From positions 310,001 to 374,000 of the forward strand of contig CAVULO010000010.1 in the NCBI GenBank assembly GCA_963742345.1: a stretch of DNA of 64,000 nucleotides, given 5' to 3'. This document shows, one piece after another, positions 10,162-18,732 of this stretch. A program made the translations under genes and the position numbers. The notes below the pieces were generated by a model that worked only from the letters and a program-made list of their open reading frames with translations, was not told where the DNA came from and did not search any database. Every line of letters starts with the position of its first letter. The first letter of the stretch is position 1. Source of the DNA: Pseudolabrys sp963742345. Lineage in GTDB: Bacteria > Pseudomonadota > Alphaproteobacteria > Rhizobiales > Xanthobacteraceae.

Positions 10162-11145
10162 ATGTTTTGGCCGCGCATTGCAAAGCTGAACGTCTTCGTT
10201 CTGGCGGTCGCCGGCCTGCTGCTGGCGTTGCCGCCCGGCGCGCAGGCCGATAACTACCCGTCCCGGCCCATCAAGCTGCTGGTCGGCGCCTCGGCGGGCG
10301 GCACCACCGACACGATGGCGCGGGCAATCGCGCAGCCGCTCTCGGCATCGCTTGGCCAACCCGTGCTGGTCGAAAACCGGCCCGGCGCGGGCGGCAACCT
10401 CGCGGCCGATACCGTCGCGAAATCGGCGCCGGACGGCTACACGCTGCTGGTCAGCTTCACCAGCCACACCATCAATGCGACGCTCTATCCGAAGCTGCCG
10501 TTCGATCCCGTCACCGATTTTACCCCGATCAGCAAGATCGCGACGGTGCCGAGCCTGCTGGTCGGCAATCCAAGTCTCCCGGCCCGAAATCTCAATGAAC
10601 TGATCGCGCTCGCCAAGGCAAAGCCCGATGCCTTGAGCATCGCGATCGGCGGCATCGGCTCGTCGCTGCACCTGGCCGGCGACCAGTTCAAAATGATGGC
10701 CGGTGTCCGTATTCTCAACGTGCCCTACAAGGGAACGGCGCCGGCCCTCACCGATGTTCTCGGCGGACAGGTCGACATGATGTTCATCAGTCTCGTGACC
10801 GGAACCGCACAGGTGCGTGCGGGCAAGCTGCGGGCCTATGGCGTGACCAGCCCGCTGCGGCAACCGTCATTTCCCGATCTGCCGGCCATCGGCGAGGTCG
10901 TGAAAGGCTTCGAATTGACGGCCTGGTTCGGGGTTTTCGGTCCGGCAAAATTGCCGCCCAACATCACCGGCAAGCTCAATGGCGCCATTGTTGCTGCGCT
11001 CAACGATCCGAAAATGCGCGAACAGCTCGAGAAAGAAGGCGCAGCTCCCGCCGCCGGCAGTTCCGCCGACTTTGCAGCCTTCGTGCGCGCCGACGTCAAG
11101 CGCTGGGCGCCCATTGTGAAACTGTCAGGCGCAAGGCCAGATTGA
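10162..11145 (+). CDS. Bug-family tripartite tricarboxylate transporter binding protein
   Basis: A 327-residue periplasmic solute-binding protein of the Bug/TctC family. A signal peptide ends near AQA-DNYPSRPIK. Family landmarks are VGASAGGTTDTMAR, VENRPGAGGN, APDGYTLL and VPYKGTAPALTDVLGGQVD. The start at 10162 is preferred over 10135 because it directly precedes the signal peptide. No TctA/TctB membrane genes are nearby, which is usual for orphan Bug proteins; the ligand is unknown, probably a carboxylate. Confidence 0.9.
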   Translation: MFWPRIAKLNVFVLAVAGLLLALPPGAQADNYPSRPIKLLVGASAGGTTDTMARAIAQPLSASLGQPVLVENRPGAGGNLAADTVAKSAPDGYTLLVSFTSHTINATLYPKLPFDPVTDFTPISKIATVPSLLVGNPSLPARNLNELIALAKAKPDALSIAIGGIGSSLHLAGDQFKMMAGVRILNVPYKGTAPALTDVLGGQVDMMFISLVTGTAQVRAGKLRAYGVTSPLRQPSFPDLPAIGEVVKGFELTAWFGVFGPAKLPPNITGKLNGAIVAALNDPKMREQLEKEGAAPAAGSSADFAAFVRADVKRWAPIVKLSGARPD

Positions 11146-11167
11146 GATGCGCTCGTGAATTTGCCGG

Positions 11168-11773
11168 ATGACCGATAAACCTGCTGGTTTCTTCGAAGGC
11201 ACCGAAATGCCGACCGCCGGCTGGTGGGAGGCATTGTGGCCTGATCCTGCTGATGTATTGGTGAAAGTCGGCATCCAATCGAGCATGGATGTCATCGACC
11301 TTTGCTCGGGTGACGGCTGGTTTACGCTGCAAATCGCCAAACTCGCGCATCACGTCGTTGCGATAGACATAGACCCGAACTTGTCAGGGATCGCACGTCT
11401 CCGCCTGGCGGAAGCCGGTATGACCAACTGCGATTTTGTCGTAGGGGACGCTTATAACCTGCGGCGTCTATGGTCATCGCCGGTCGATTTTATCTTCATG
11501 GCAAATGCGTTTCATGGCGTGCCCGATGGCAAGCGTCTGGCAGAATTTGTCCGTGATGCCCTGAAACCATCCGGGCGCTTTGCGGTGGTCAATTGGCATC
11601 AAAAGCCGCGCGAGCAAACGCAAATACTGGGAGAACCGCGCGGACCGAAAACAGAATTGCGCATGACGCCGCAGCAGACCACTATGGCGGTGGAATTGGG
11701 GGGCCTGAAGCTCGCCAGGGTCGCCGAGATCCCGCCATATCATTATGGCGCTGTATTCGAACGGCCGCGTTAG
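11168..11773 (+). CDS. SAM-dependent methyltransferase (class I)
   Basis: A 201-residue soluble protein with a Rossmann-type SAM-binding motif DLCSGDGWFTL near residue 45, acidic VAIDIDP at the end of strand 2, and a later FIFMANAFHGVPDG segment where the active site usually lies. Substrate unknown. Its stop is 6 bases before the nucleoside phosphorylase start, suggesting co-expression. Confidence 0.8.
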   Translation: MTDKPAGFFEGTEMPTAGWWEALWPDPADVLVKVGIQSSMDVIDLCSGDGWFTLQIAKLAHHVVAIDIDPNLSGIARLRLAEAGMTNCDFVVGDAYNLRRLWSSPVDFIFMANAFHGVPDGKRLAEFVRDALKPSGRFAVVNWHQKPREQTQILGEPRGPKTELRMTPQQTTMAVELGGLKLARVAEIPPYHYGAVFERPR

Positions 11774-11779
11774 CAATCA

Positions 11780-12577
11780 ATGTCAGCCATTCTCAATAAC
11801 AAGAATGCGTCATCGCCGTCCGTTTTCCAACCAGCGGCGCTGCTCCGCGAAGCGCGGCGACAAAAGGGAATTGCGGCAGCCGACGTTCCGCATATCTGCA
11901 TTCTCGATCCCGACGGGGATATCGTCCGCAGATTGCGTAGCACTGGCCAGGCACGGCGATTTGACGGCTGGCCCTGTTATCATACCGAATTAGACACATT
12001 TGATTGCGCTGACCGGCATGTCGGAATCGTGGGTTGCGCGGTCGGCGCGCCCTTTGCGGTCTTGATTGCAGAAGAATTGTTTGCGAGCGGCTGCCGATTT
12101 CTTATCAGCATAACCTCGGCAGGCCAGATAAAACCGGTCCGCCCGCCTCCGTACTTTGTCATCATTGACCGCGCGCTGCGGGATGAGGGCACGAGCTACC
12201 ACTACGCGCCGCCTGAAGAGTTCGCTGCTGCGGACCCCTTGCTCGTGGATCTTGCGGCCAAAGCTCTTGACGCGGCCGGCCTGCGCTCGGTCGCAGGAGC
12301 AAGCTGGACGACAGACGCGCCATTTCGCGAAACTGCGGAAGCCATTAAAGCGGCAGAGTTGAAAGGCATCCTGGCGGTCGAAATGGAGGCCGCGGCGCTT
12401 TACACGTTTGCGCGGACCCAACGAAAGCCGGTTTTGTGCGTGGCCCATGTGACAAACAGCATGGGCCAAACCGGAAAAGATTTTGAAAAGGGCGAGGCTG
12501 ACGGCACCGCGGATGCATTGCGATTGCTTGAAGCGATTGTTCACGGTGCCATCCTGAACAAGATCACGCCTTTGTAG
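11780..12577 (+). CDS. Nucleoside phosphorylase family protein
   Basis: A 265-residue enzyme of the PNP/UDP phosphorylase family. Motifs include the GCAVGAPFAVLIAEEL segment, SITSAGQI (phosphate/base pocket region), and AVEMEAAALYTFA near residue 195, the usual purine/ribose-binding motif with E-M-E. It likely performs phosphorolysis of a nucleoside or a related sugar-base bond; the exact substrate cannot be told. Pairs with the preceding methyltransferase. Confidence 0.85.
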   Translation: MSAILNNKNASSPSVFQPAALLREARRQKGIAAADVPHICILDPDGDIVRRLRSTGQARRFDGWPCYHTELDTFDCADRHVGIVGCAVGAPFAVLIAEELFASGCRFLISITSAGQIKPVRPPPYFVIIDRALRDEGTSYHYAPPEEFAAADPLLVDLAAKALDAAGLRSVAGASWTTDAPFRETAEAIKAAELKGILAVEMEAAALYTFARTQRKPVLCVAHVTNSMGQTGKDFEKGEADGTADALRLLEAIVHGAILNKITPL

Positions 12578-12601
12578 AATTGGCCAAATGACGGGGACCC
12601 C

Positions 12602-13525
12602 ATGACACGACGCGTTGCAGTGATCGGCGCCGGCACCATCGGCGCAAGCTGGGCGGCATATTTTCTCGCGCGCGGGTTTGAAGTCGGCGCCTATGATCCC
12701 TCGCCGAACGGCGAAACCTTCGCGCGCCGCTTCATCGACAATGCCTGGCCGGCGCTGGAAAAACTCAATGCCGTGGGGCCCGGTGCCGACCGCAAGCGGT
12801 TTGAGTTTTTCAAGGATCCGGCGGCGGCCGCCAAAGGCGCGGAGTTCGTGCAGGAAAGCGGGCCCGAGCGCGAAGATCTCAAGATCGAATTGTTCGCCAC
12901 GCTCGATGCGGCGCTGCCGCCGGAAACGGTGATCGCCACAAGTTCGTCAGGCCTGCTCGTCAGCCGCGTGAGCGCAAAGTGCAAGCACCCGGAACGCTGC
13001 GTGATCGGCCATCCGTTCAACCCGCCGCACCTCATTCCGCTGGTCGAAGTGGTGGGCGGCGCCAAGACCTTGCCGGAAGTCATTTACAAGGCGATGCGGT
13101 TTTATCGCGAGATCGGCAAGCACCCGATTCACATCAAGAAAGAAGTGCGCGGCCACGTCGCCAACCGGCTGCAGGCGGCGTTGTGGCGCGAAGCCGTTCA
13201 TCTCGTCACTGAAGGTGTGGTCTCCGTGGCGGATGCCGATGCGGCGATCGCCTATGGCCCGGGCCTGCGCTGGGCGCTGATGGGGCCAAGCCTGACATTT
13301 CACATGGCCGGCGGCGAAGGCGGCATGGCGCATTTCATGGCGCATATCGGCCCCGCGATGCAGGGCTGGATGGATGATCTCGGCAAGCCCAAGCTGACGC
13401 CGAAAACGCAGAAGGAGATCATCGACGGCGTCACCGAGGAAGTGGCGGGCCGCAGCATGGCCGACCTGCAGCGCTGGCGCGACAGAAAGCTGATCGAGAT
13501 TTTGAAGGTGGCGGGCGAGCCCTGA
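12602..13525 (+). CDS. 3-hydroxyacyl-CoA dehydrogenase family (carnitine dehydrogenase / lambda-crystallin type)
   Basis: A 307-residue NAD-dependent dehydrogenase. Residues 5-12 carry the nucleotide-binding GAGTIGASWA motif, followed by an acidic D at the end of strand 2. The catalytic area has SSSGLLVS, then GHPFNPPHLIPLVEVV with the family histidine, and RGHVANRLQAALWREA. The length and lack of a hydratase domain place it with the short single-domain members such as L-carnitine dehydrogenase and L-gulonate dehydrogenase. Substrate not determinable from sequence. It is the last gene of a four-gene co-directional run from 10162. Confidence 0.85.
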   Translation: MTRRVAVIGAGTIGASWAAYFLARGFEVGAYDPSPNGETFARRFIDNAWPALEKLNAVGPGADRKRFEFFKDPAAAAKGAEFVQESGPEREDLKIELFATLDAALPPETVIATSSSGLLVSRVSAKCKHPERCVIGHPFNPPHLIPLVEVVGGAKTLPEVIYKAMRFYREIGKHPIHIKKEVRGHVANRLQAALWREAVHLVTEGVVSVADADAAIAYGPGLRWALMGPSLTFHMAGGEGGMAHFMAHIGPAMQGWMDDLGKPKLTPKTQKEIIDGVTEEVAGRSMADLQRWRDRKLIEILKVAGEP

Positions 13526-13543
13526 GGCGTGCCCTACGCTCCG

Positions 13544-13614
13544 CTCATCCCCGCGAAGGCGGGGATCCAGCGCTTTATTCATAAGAACTGGATTCCCGCT
13601 TGCGCGGGAATGAG
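13544..13614. repeat. Paired palindromic repeat (CCCCGCGAAGGCGGGG family)
   Basis: Two hairpins in opposite orientation: CCCCGCGAAGGCGGGGATCC at 13550-13569 and CTGGATTCCCGCTTGCGCGG from 13588, flanked by CTCATC and ATGAG. The same element occurs at 17369-17435, 55681-55745 and as the tandem array at 52804-53505. Confidence 0.85.
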
Positions 13615-13629
13615 CGGAGATTGTGGGAG

Positions 13630-14106
13630 CTACCGCAGCGAAATCGCCAGCCCGCTCAGGTCGGCATTGAGCATCAATCCGGTCTGCCGGCCGCTTAGCT
13701 CGAGCACGGCGCCCTTTTCATTGGCCAGCACGATCGCGCGCACGCCGCGCACAAGCACGGCGCCGGCGCCGGCGGCGCCATAAACTCCCGCCACATCCGA
13801 CGGTGAGCGAATGTGGCTCACGCGGCCGGCCAGATAGGTCTGCGACGCGCCGAACACGAGGCCTGCGTCGATGCCGCCGATCGACAACGGGTAGGTCCGC
13901 CCGTGAAACGTCAGCGTGCCGCTGCCGCCGGAGCCGCCAATGAACCAGCCGCCCTTCAGCACCGAAATCCGGACGGTGCCGCTGTCGGCGTAGGCCGCGG
14001 AAGACACGCCCAGCACCGCAATGGCTGCAAGCGCGACAAGACCTGAACGAAAGAAAAGATTTGCCCGCAAGAAAAGATTTGCACGAAACAAATGAGCGAT
14101 TTTCAT
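13630..14106 (-). CDS. Exported glycine-rich protein, paralogue of the gene at 31687
   Basis: A 158-residue protein. The start at 14106 follows AGGAGG; a longer in-frame start at 14154 does not. It has a signal peptide ending near AYA-DSG. The mature part shows GTVRISVLKGGWFIGG, then SGSGTLTFHGRTYPLSIGG-like text, a VAGVYGAAGAGAV segment and a C-terminal LSGRQTGLMLNADLSGL. The protein at 31687 has the same order of motifs. The glycine-rich strands resemble periplasmic EipA/DUF1134-like or SYLF-like proteins, but I cannot assign the family with confidence. Confidence 0.75.
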   Translation of the reverse strand: MKIAHLFRANLFLRANLFFRSGLVALAAIAVLGVSSAAYADSGTVRISVLKGGWFIGGSGGSGTLTFHGRTYPLSIGGIDAGLVFGASQTYLAGRVSHIRSPSDVAGVYGAAGAGAVLVRGVRAIVLANEKGAVLELSGRQTGLMLNADLSGLAISLR

Positions 14107-14244
14107 GTTGTTACCTCCTGGAAGACCGTATGGGTGGAAGCGTCGATCCCTCACCCATTACCGGAGGCCACAGGATCGGTCGAACGCAGTGCGACAATAG
14201 CCCGAGTTGCTCGTCATTGCCACGCATCCGCGATGTGAACACAC

Positions 14245-14706
14245 GTGAAAACAATGCGCCCTACGATCACCCTCGCCCTTTTCATCGCCCTGGTGCTCGG
14301 CGGTGGAACGCTGATCGGTTTCATGACGCTGCCGGGCGAATGGTATGCCGGGCTCGCCAAGCCGCCCTTCAACCCGCCGAACTGGATCTTCGCGCCGGTG
14401 TGGACGCTGCTCTACATCATGGTCGCGGTGGCCGGCTGGCGCACGTGGCGACGCGAGCCGCGCAGCGCCGCCATGACGGTGTGGTACATCCAGCTCGCGC
14501 TCAATTTCGTCTGGTCGCCGGTGTTTTTCGGCGCGCACCGTCCGGGCGCGGCGCTGTTTGTCATTGCGGCGCTGCTGGCAACAATCATCGAGTTCATCGT
14601 GATGCGCTGGCCGCGCGACCGTGCTGCGGCGCTGCTGTTTGCGCCCTATGCGGCGTGGGTCGCCTTCGCGACGCTGCTCAACGCGTCGATCTGGTCTCTC
14701 AATTGA
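14245..14706 (+). CDS. tspO: TspO/MBR family protein
   Basis: A 153-residue five-helix membrane protein, the tryptophan-rich sensory protein. The conserved region KPPFNPPNWIFAPVWTLLY lies at residues about 37-55, and further family residues include WYIQLALNFVWSPVFF and the final ASIW. TspO binds porphyrins and related molecules; in purple bacteria it modulates pigment and oxygen-linked gene expression. It stands alone next to the REP array. Confidence 0.92.
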   Translation: MKTMRPTITLALFIALVLGGGTLIGFMTLPGEWYAGLAKPPFNPPNWIFAPVWTLLYIMVAVAGWRTWRREPRSAAMTVWYIQLALNFVWSPVFFGAHRPGAALFVIAALLATIIEFIVMRWPRDRAAALLFAPYAAWVAFATLLNASIWSLN

Positions 14707-14722
14707 GCCCGTCGTGTCATTA

Positions 14723-15119
14723 CATCATTCGATCGCGGGATAGCTGAGAAACTTATGCCGCAATAGCGTGTAGCCCGGATGAGCGAAGCGATATCCGGGT
14801 TGCATCACTCGATCGTGGGATGGCTGAAAAACCTATGCCGCAATAGCGTGTAGCCCGGATGAGCGAAGCGATATCCGGGTTGCATCACTCGATCGTGGGA
14901 TGGCTGAAAAACCTATGCCGCAATAGCGTGTAGCCCGGATGAGCGAAGCGATATCCGGGTTGCATCACTCGATCGTGGGATGGCTAAAAAACCTATGCCG
15001 CAATAGCGTGTAGCCCGGATGAGCGAAGCGATATCCGGGTTGCATCACTCGATCGTGGGATGGCTGAAAAACCTATGCCGCAATAGCGTGTAGCCCGGAT
15101 GAGCGAAGCGATATCCGGG
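14723..15119. repeat. Tandem array of 80-bp REP-containing repeats (left of transposase)
   Basis: Five units at a fixed 80-bp period start at 14769, 14849, 14929, 15009 and 15089, each with GTAGCCCGGATGAGCGAAGC, ATATCCGGG and a spacer containing CATCACTCGATCGTGGGATG. A degenerate half unit lies at 14723-14768. Units are almost identical, so amplification was recent. The last one abuts the transposase gene at 15133. No gene is seen between 14707 and 15132. Confidence 0.95.
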
Positions 15120-15132
15120 ATCATTTCTATCG

Positions 15133-15669
15133 ATGGTCAGATACCGGCGAAATTTTATTCCGGGCGGCACTTATTTTTTCACAGTGACACTTTCAGATCG
15201 CCGATCACAAATTCTCGTCGATCGAATCGGGACATTGCGCGCAGCATTTCGCAGCGCCCGGCAAAAACGTCCATTCGCCATTGATGCCATCGTTGTCTTG
15301 CCAGACCACCTGCACGCGATCTTCACCTTGCCACCCGGAGATTCCGACTTTTCCGGTCGCTGGCGTCATATCAAAGGATATTTCACACGACATATCCTTG
15401 TGGCGGGCGTCCCGATCGAGCGTCATCCCAACAATGAAAATGCCCTATGGCAGAGACGATTTTGGGAGCACACAATACGAAGCGAGGCGGATTTTGCCCG
15501 GCACGTGGACTACATTCATTTCAACCCGGTAAAGCACCGGATCGTGACGCGGCTACGCGATTGGCCTTATTCGTCGTTTCACCGTTATGTACGGCAAGGG
15601 TTGCTTACCGATGATTGGGCAGGAGATGCGGGCGAGTCCGAAATAAAATTCGGTGAGCCTGAAGCTTAG
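15133..15669 (+). CDS. REP-associated tyrosine transposase (RAYT, Y1_Tnp family)
   Basis: A 178-residue HUH-type single-strand nuclease/transposase of the IS200-like RAYT group. The N-terminal RRNFIPGGTYFFTVTL is typical, the HUH metal motif appears as HLH in VLPDHLHAIFTLP near residue 57, and the catalytic tyrosine is in DYIHFNPVKH near residue 130. RAYTs bind and cut REP hairpins, and this gene lies directly between two arrays of REP units whose orientation is opposite. It appears intact. Confidence 0.93.
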   Translation: MVRYRRNFIPGGTYFFTVTLSDRRSQILVDRIGTLRAAFRSARQKRPFAIDAIVVLPDHLHAIFTLPPGDSDFSGRWRHIKGYFTRHILVAGVPIERHPNNENALWQRRFWEHTIRSEADFARHVDYIHFNPVKHRIVTRLRDWPYSSFHRYVRQGLLTDDWAGDAGESEIKFGEPEA

Positions 15670-15670
15670 T

Positions 15671-16498
15671 CCCGGATATCGCTTCGCTCATCCGGGCTAC
15701 ATGCTGTTGCGGCGTCGAACCATGTCGCCCCGGATATCGCTTCGCTCATCCGGGCTACACGCTGTTGCGGCGTCGAACCATGTCGTCCCGGATATCGCTT
15801 CGCTCATCCGGGCTACACGCTGTTGCGGCGTCGAACCATGTCGCCCCGGATATCGCTTCGCTCATCCGGGCTACACGCTGTTGCGGCGTCGAACCATGTC
15901 GTCCCGGATTTCGCTTCGCTCATCCGGGCTACATGCTGTTGCGGCGTCGAACCATGCCCCGGATATCGCTTCGCTCATCCGGGCTACATGCTGTCGCGGC
16001 GTCGAACCATGTCGTCCCGGATATCGCTTCGCTCATCCGGGCTACACGCTGTTGCGGCGTCGAGCCATGTCGCCCCGGATTTCGCTTCGCTCATCCGGGC
16101 TACACGCTGTTGCGGCGTCGAACCATGTCGCCCCGGATTTCGCTTCGCTCATCCGGGCTACACGCTGTTGCGGCGTCGAACCATGTCGCCCCGGATTTCG
16201 CTTCGCTTATCCGGGCTACACGCTGTTGCGGCGTCGAACCATGTCGTCCCGGATATCGCTTCGCTCATCCGGGCTACACGCTGTTGCGGCGTCGAACCAT
16301 GTCGTCCCGGATTTCGCTTCGCTCATCCGGGCTACATGCTGTTGCGGCGTCGAACCATGTCCCCCCGGATATCGCTTCGCTCATCCGGGCTACATGCTGT
16401 CGCGGCGTCGAACCATGTCGCCCCGGATTTCGCTTCGCTCATCCGGGCTACTAGTGCGGTAATGGCCGTAGCCCGGATGAGCGAAGCGATATCCGGGG
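15671..16498. repeat. Tandem array of 58-bp REP-containing repeats (right of transposase)
   Basis: Thirteen units of about 58 bp carry CCCGGATATCGCTTCGCTCA then TCCGGGCTAC and the spacer GCTGTTGCGGCGTCGAACCA. The core is the reverse complement of the left array core. Units differ by a few bases (ATATC or ATTTC, CAC or CAT), and unit 5 lacks 3 bases. One unit in opposite orientation closes the array at 16468-16498. Long frames open in all three forward phases here are an artefact of the repeat. Confidence 0.95.
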
Positions 16499-16533
16499 TA
16501 AACGTTACGCCTTCGGCTAACCCGCCCTACGAA
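16499..16533. repeat. Palindromic repeat (GGTGGGTTA family, partial)
   Basis: GTTACGCCTTCGGCTAACCC followed by GCCCTACGAAG directly after the right-hand array; a shortened member of the family seen at 2849 and 3691. Confidence 0.65.
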
Positions 16534-16538
16534 GAAAC

Positions 16539-16766
16539 TTATTTCCCCGCCGCCTTGCGCAGCGCGGCGTTGATGCGGTCCTGCCAGCCCGGGCCGCCTT
16601 CCTGAAAGAAGTCGAGCACGTCGCGGTCGATGCGCAGCGACACCATTTCCTTGGCGCCGGGCAGCGAGGGTGCCTTCGCCGCCGGTTCCTCGATCGGCTT
16701 CGTGGTCGCGGCCTTGAAGGCCTTTTCAGCTTCGGTGCGTGAATCGAATATGGGGCGTCGGGCCAT
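16539..16766 (-). CDS. BrnA/DUF4415-type antitoxin, no toxin partner seen
   Basis: A 75-residue protein with the C-terminal signature of BrnA/DUF4415 antitoxins: VSLRIDRDVLDFFQEGGPGW followed by QDRINAALRKAAGK, a ribbon-helix-helix-like DNA-binding domain. The N-terminal half is charged and alanine/proline-rich. The start at 16766 replaces a much longer upstream open frame that merely shadows the gene at 16893. BrnT toxins are normally encoded directly upstream; the upstream DNA instead holds the divergent gene at 16893, so this antitoxin is an orphan or a remnant. Confidence 0.8.
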   Translation of the reverse strand: MARRPIFDSRTEAEKAFKAATTKPIEEPAAKAPSLPGAKEMVSLRIDRDVLDFFQEGGPGWQDRINAALRKAAGK

Positions 16767-16892
16767 GAGGCTCTTGTAGCATGCCCAGCAATCGCCGGGT
16801 GGGCTAAGACGTGGCAGAAATCGGGTGGGTAAATCGGGTGTCCCCGCACGCCCCCGCATCATCATTGTCCTCCACGAACAATGGAGGTCTCC

Positions 16893-17351
16893 ATGAATTT
16901 CCGCATCCGCGGCCTCGAAGCCGGACAATTCCTCCACCTTTTCGCACTCCCGGACGCAGCCCTCGCAGCGCAGGGCGCGCTCAGGAAAATCGCCGATGGG
17001 CCCTGCCCTTGCCGCGTGAGCCTCACCGATGCAACGCCGGGCGAGGAAGTCATTCTGGTCAACTACGAGCATCATGCGGTTGCATCGCCGTACCGGATGC
17101 GTTTTGCAATCTATGTGCGTCAGGGCGAAGAAACCTTCGACGCCGTCGATGCCGTGCCCGATCAGTTGCGCAGGCGCACGCTGGCGGTGCGCGGGTTCGA
17201 CGACAAGGCAATGATGACCGGCTGGGAGGTGATCGAAGGCATCTGGCTGGAAGAAGCAATCGAACGTCAGTTCGCCGATCCGCGCACGCACTATCTGCAC
17301 ATTCATTTCGCCGCACCCGGCTGCTACGCGGCGCGGGTCGAGCGGGCGTGA
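16893..17351 (+). CDS. DUF1203 family protein
   Basis: A 152-residue soluble protein. FRIRGLEAGQFLHLFALPDA at the N-terminus, PCRVSLTDATPGEEVILVNY near residue 45 and the late THYLHIHFAAPGCYAARV segment are characteristic of DUF1203. Function unknown. The ATG at 16893 follows GGAGG; the in-frame ATG 12 bases upstream overlaps this ribosome-binding site. Stand-alone gene. Confidence 0.85.
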   Translation: MNFRIRGLEAGQFLHLFALPDAALAAQGALRKIADGPCPCRVSLTDATPGEEVILVNYEHHAVASPYRMRFAIYVRQGEETFDAVDAVPDQLRRRTLAVRGFDDKAMMTGWEVIEGIWLEEAIERQFADPRTHYLHIHFAAPGCYAARVERA

Positions 17352-17368
17352 ACGGTGCAATAATCTCC

Positions 17369-17577
17369 GCTCATTTCCCGGGAATCCAGGTGAGTTTATC
17401 TTTTTGAACTGGATCCCCGCTTGCGCGGGGATGAGCGGAAGGAAGTCACATACGACTGTGGGCGGGCTAAGGCGTACCCGGATCGGCGCTGCGCGCCGTC
17501 CGGGCACAGGCTCCGCGCCGAGCCCGCCGAGACAACGGAAAAGTCCGCCGTGGGCTCGCTTCGCTGAGCCCACCCTA
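17369..17577. repeat. Two palindromic repeats
   Basis: A truncated CCCCGC-family pair (17369-17435, ending GGATCCCCGCTTGCGCGGGG) and a second palindrome near 17549-17577 with GTGGGCTCGCTTCGCTGAGC. Together they fill the 324-base gap between genes at 17351 and 17676; I see no gene there. Confidence 0.75.
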
Positions 17578-17675
17578 CAGACCTGTCGCATCCTCCGTTC
17601 AGAGGATTTCATGTTTCCGCCGCTCGCTATAAGACGGCCGCGACCGCGGCTGACCCGCGCAGACAGGGACGCAAC

Positions 17676-18089
17676 ATGAAATATTTTATCGCTGCGCTTT
17701 TGCTGGTGGTGGCATCGTCCGCGATGGCCGCCGGCTCGTCAGCGGGCTACGGCATGGGCGGCCAGTTTGTGCGTTTCGACCCGGTCGTCGCAGAATACAA
17801 CCGCAGCGGCGAGCTGTTCCGGATCGAAGGCCATTGCCAATCCGCCTGCACGCTGTTCCTCGCCATCAAAAATGTCTGCATCGAACCGGGCGCGCAATTG
17901 CTGTTTCACGCCGGCCACGACCGCGAGCGCAATATCACTCCGAAAGCGACCAACCATATGCTGGCTGCCTACAGGCCGGTTTTGCGTGACTATCTCGTGT
18001 CCAAACACTATGTCGAAACGCTGGCGTTCCACACCATCTCGGGACGCGAGCTGATCGACAAGTTCGGCTATCGGGCCTGCCCGAAGTAA
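17676..18089 (+). CDS. Exported protein with a G-x-C-x-SAC motif
   Basis: A 137-residue protein with a signal peptide (MKYFIAALLLVVASSAMAAG). The mature part has IEGHCQSACTLFLA and then CIEPGAQLLFHAGHD. This pattern of a serine next to a cysteine, followed by a late histidine region, resembles small periplasmic ClpP/crotonase-like predicted hydrolases; activity is only a suggestion. Four cysteines could form disulfides. Stand-alone, convergent with the gene at 18123. Confidence 0.65.
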   Translation: MKYFIAALLLVVASSAMAAGSSAGYGMGGQFVRFDPVVAEYNRSGELFRIEGHCQSACTLFLAIKNVCIEPGAQLLFHAGHDRERNITPKATNHMLAAYRPVLRDYLVSKHYVETLAFHTISGRELIDKFGYRACPK

Positions 18090-18122
18090 CGCAATTTCTG
18101 CGTCAGGCGTGGAGCCAACGCC

Positions 18123-18539
18123 TCACAAATAATTGTCGTCCATCATGTAGTCCGGTTCGACGTCGGCGTTCATCTCCTGGATGATCATATTTCCCGGCGA
18201 CTGGCCGCCGCCGCCGCCGATCGCGCCCGGTAATTGCTGTGCCTGCGTGGTCATGGCCTGATAGCTCTTGAACGCATCCTCGTCGCCGCTGAACAGGCAT
18301 TGGCAGTTGTCCGGGTCGACGTAAAAATATCTGCGCACGCCCCCTTTGACCCGCGAGAACATCGTCCGCGGCGGATATCTCCTCAGACGCTCCACCTCCG
18401 CCGCGTTGATCGCGACCCGCGTCTTGAAACCGGCGTCGACCAGTTGCATGTCGATCGTCCGTTGCGGTTGCGCAATGACCGGCGCGCCCGAAAGCGCAAC
18501 CGTAACAGCCGCAAGAACAAGTGCCCGATTGCCCAACAT
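18123..18539 (-). CDS. Small exported hypothetical protein
   Basis: A 138-residue protein with a signal peptide ending near VIA-QPQ. The mature part has VERLRRYPPRTMFSRVKGGV and RRYFYVDPDNCQCLFSGDED, then a glycine-rich stretch and an acidic C-terminus (DVEPDYMMDDNYL). No family recognised. Probably periplasmic. Confidence 0.6.
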   Translation of the reverse strand: MLGNRALVLAAVTVALSGAPVIAQPQRTIDMQLVDAGFKTRVAINAAEVERLRRYPPRTMFSRVKGGVRRYFYVDPDNCQCLFSGDEDAFKSYQAMTTQAQQLPGAIGGGGGQSPGNMIIQEMNADVEPDYMMDDNYL

Positions 18540-18732
18540 GAACCGTCGCCCTTTCTGTGTCCCGCGACTATCTCACCACCGGGCATGGTCTTGCAATCGT
18601 GCCGCGTCCCACTTCCGCTTTCGGCAAATAATCGCCGTCCTTGAAGCTGTTGCTTGTGACTGCTAACGCCATGTACGGTCTGCCTCAAGGTCTTCACACA
18701 CGCAAAGCGTAGTCCGGTTCGGACAAGCCGCA

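Noticed and set aside
14723..16498. CRISPR array
   Set aside because: Repeats have fixed 80-bp and 58-bp periods, but the spacers are identical between units rather than unique, and no cas genes are present. They are REP arrays.
15653..16605. Three long forward open frames (229-269 codons) over the repeat array right of the transposase
   Set aside because: The 58-bp period is not a multiple of 3, so the same repeat is read in all three phases in turn. There is no ribosome-binding site and the predicted proteins are cyclic copies of the repeat.
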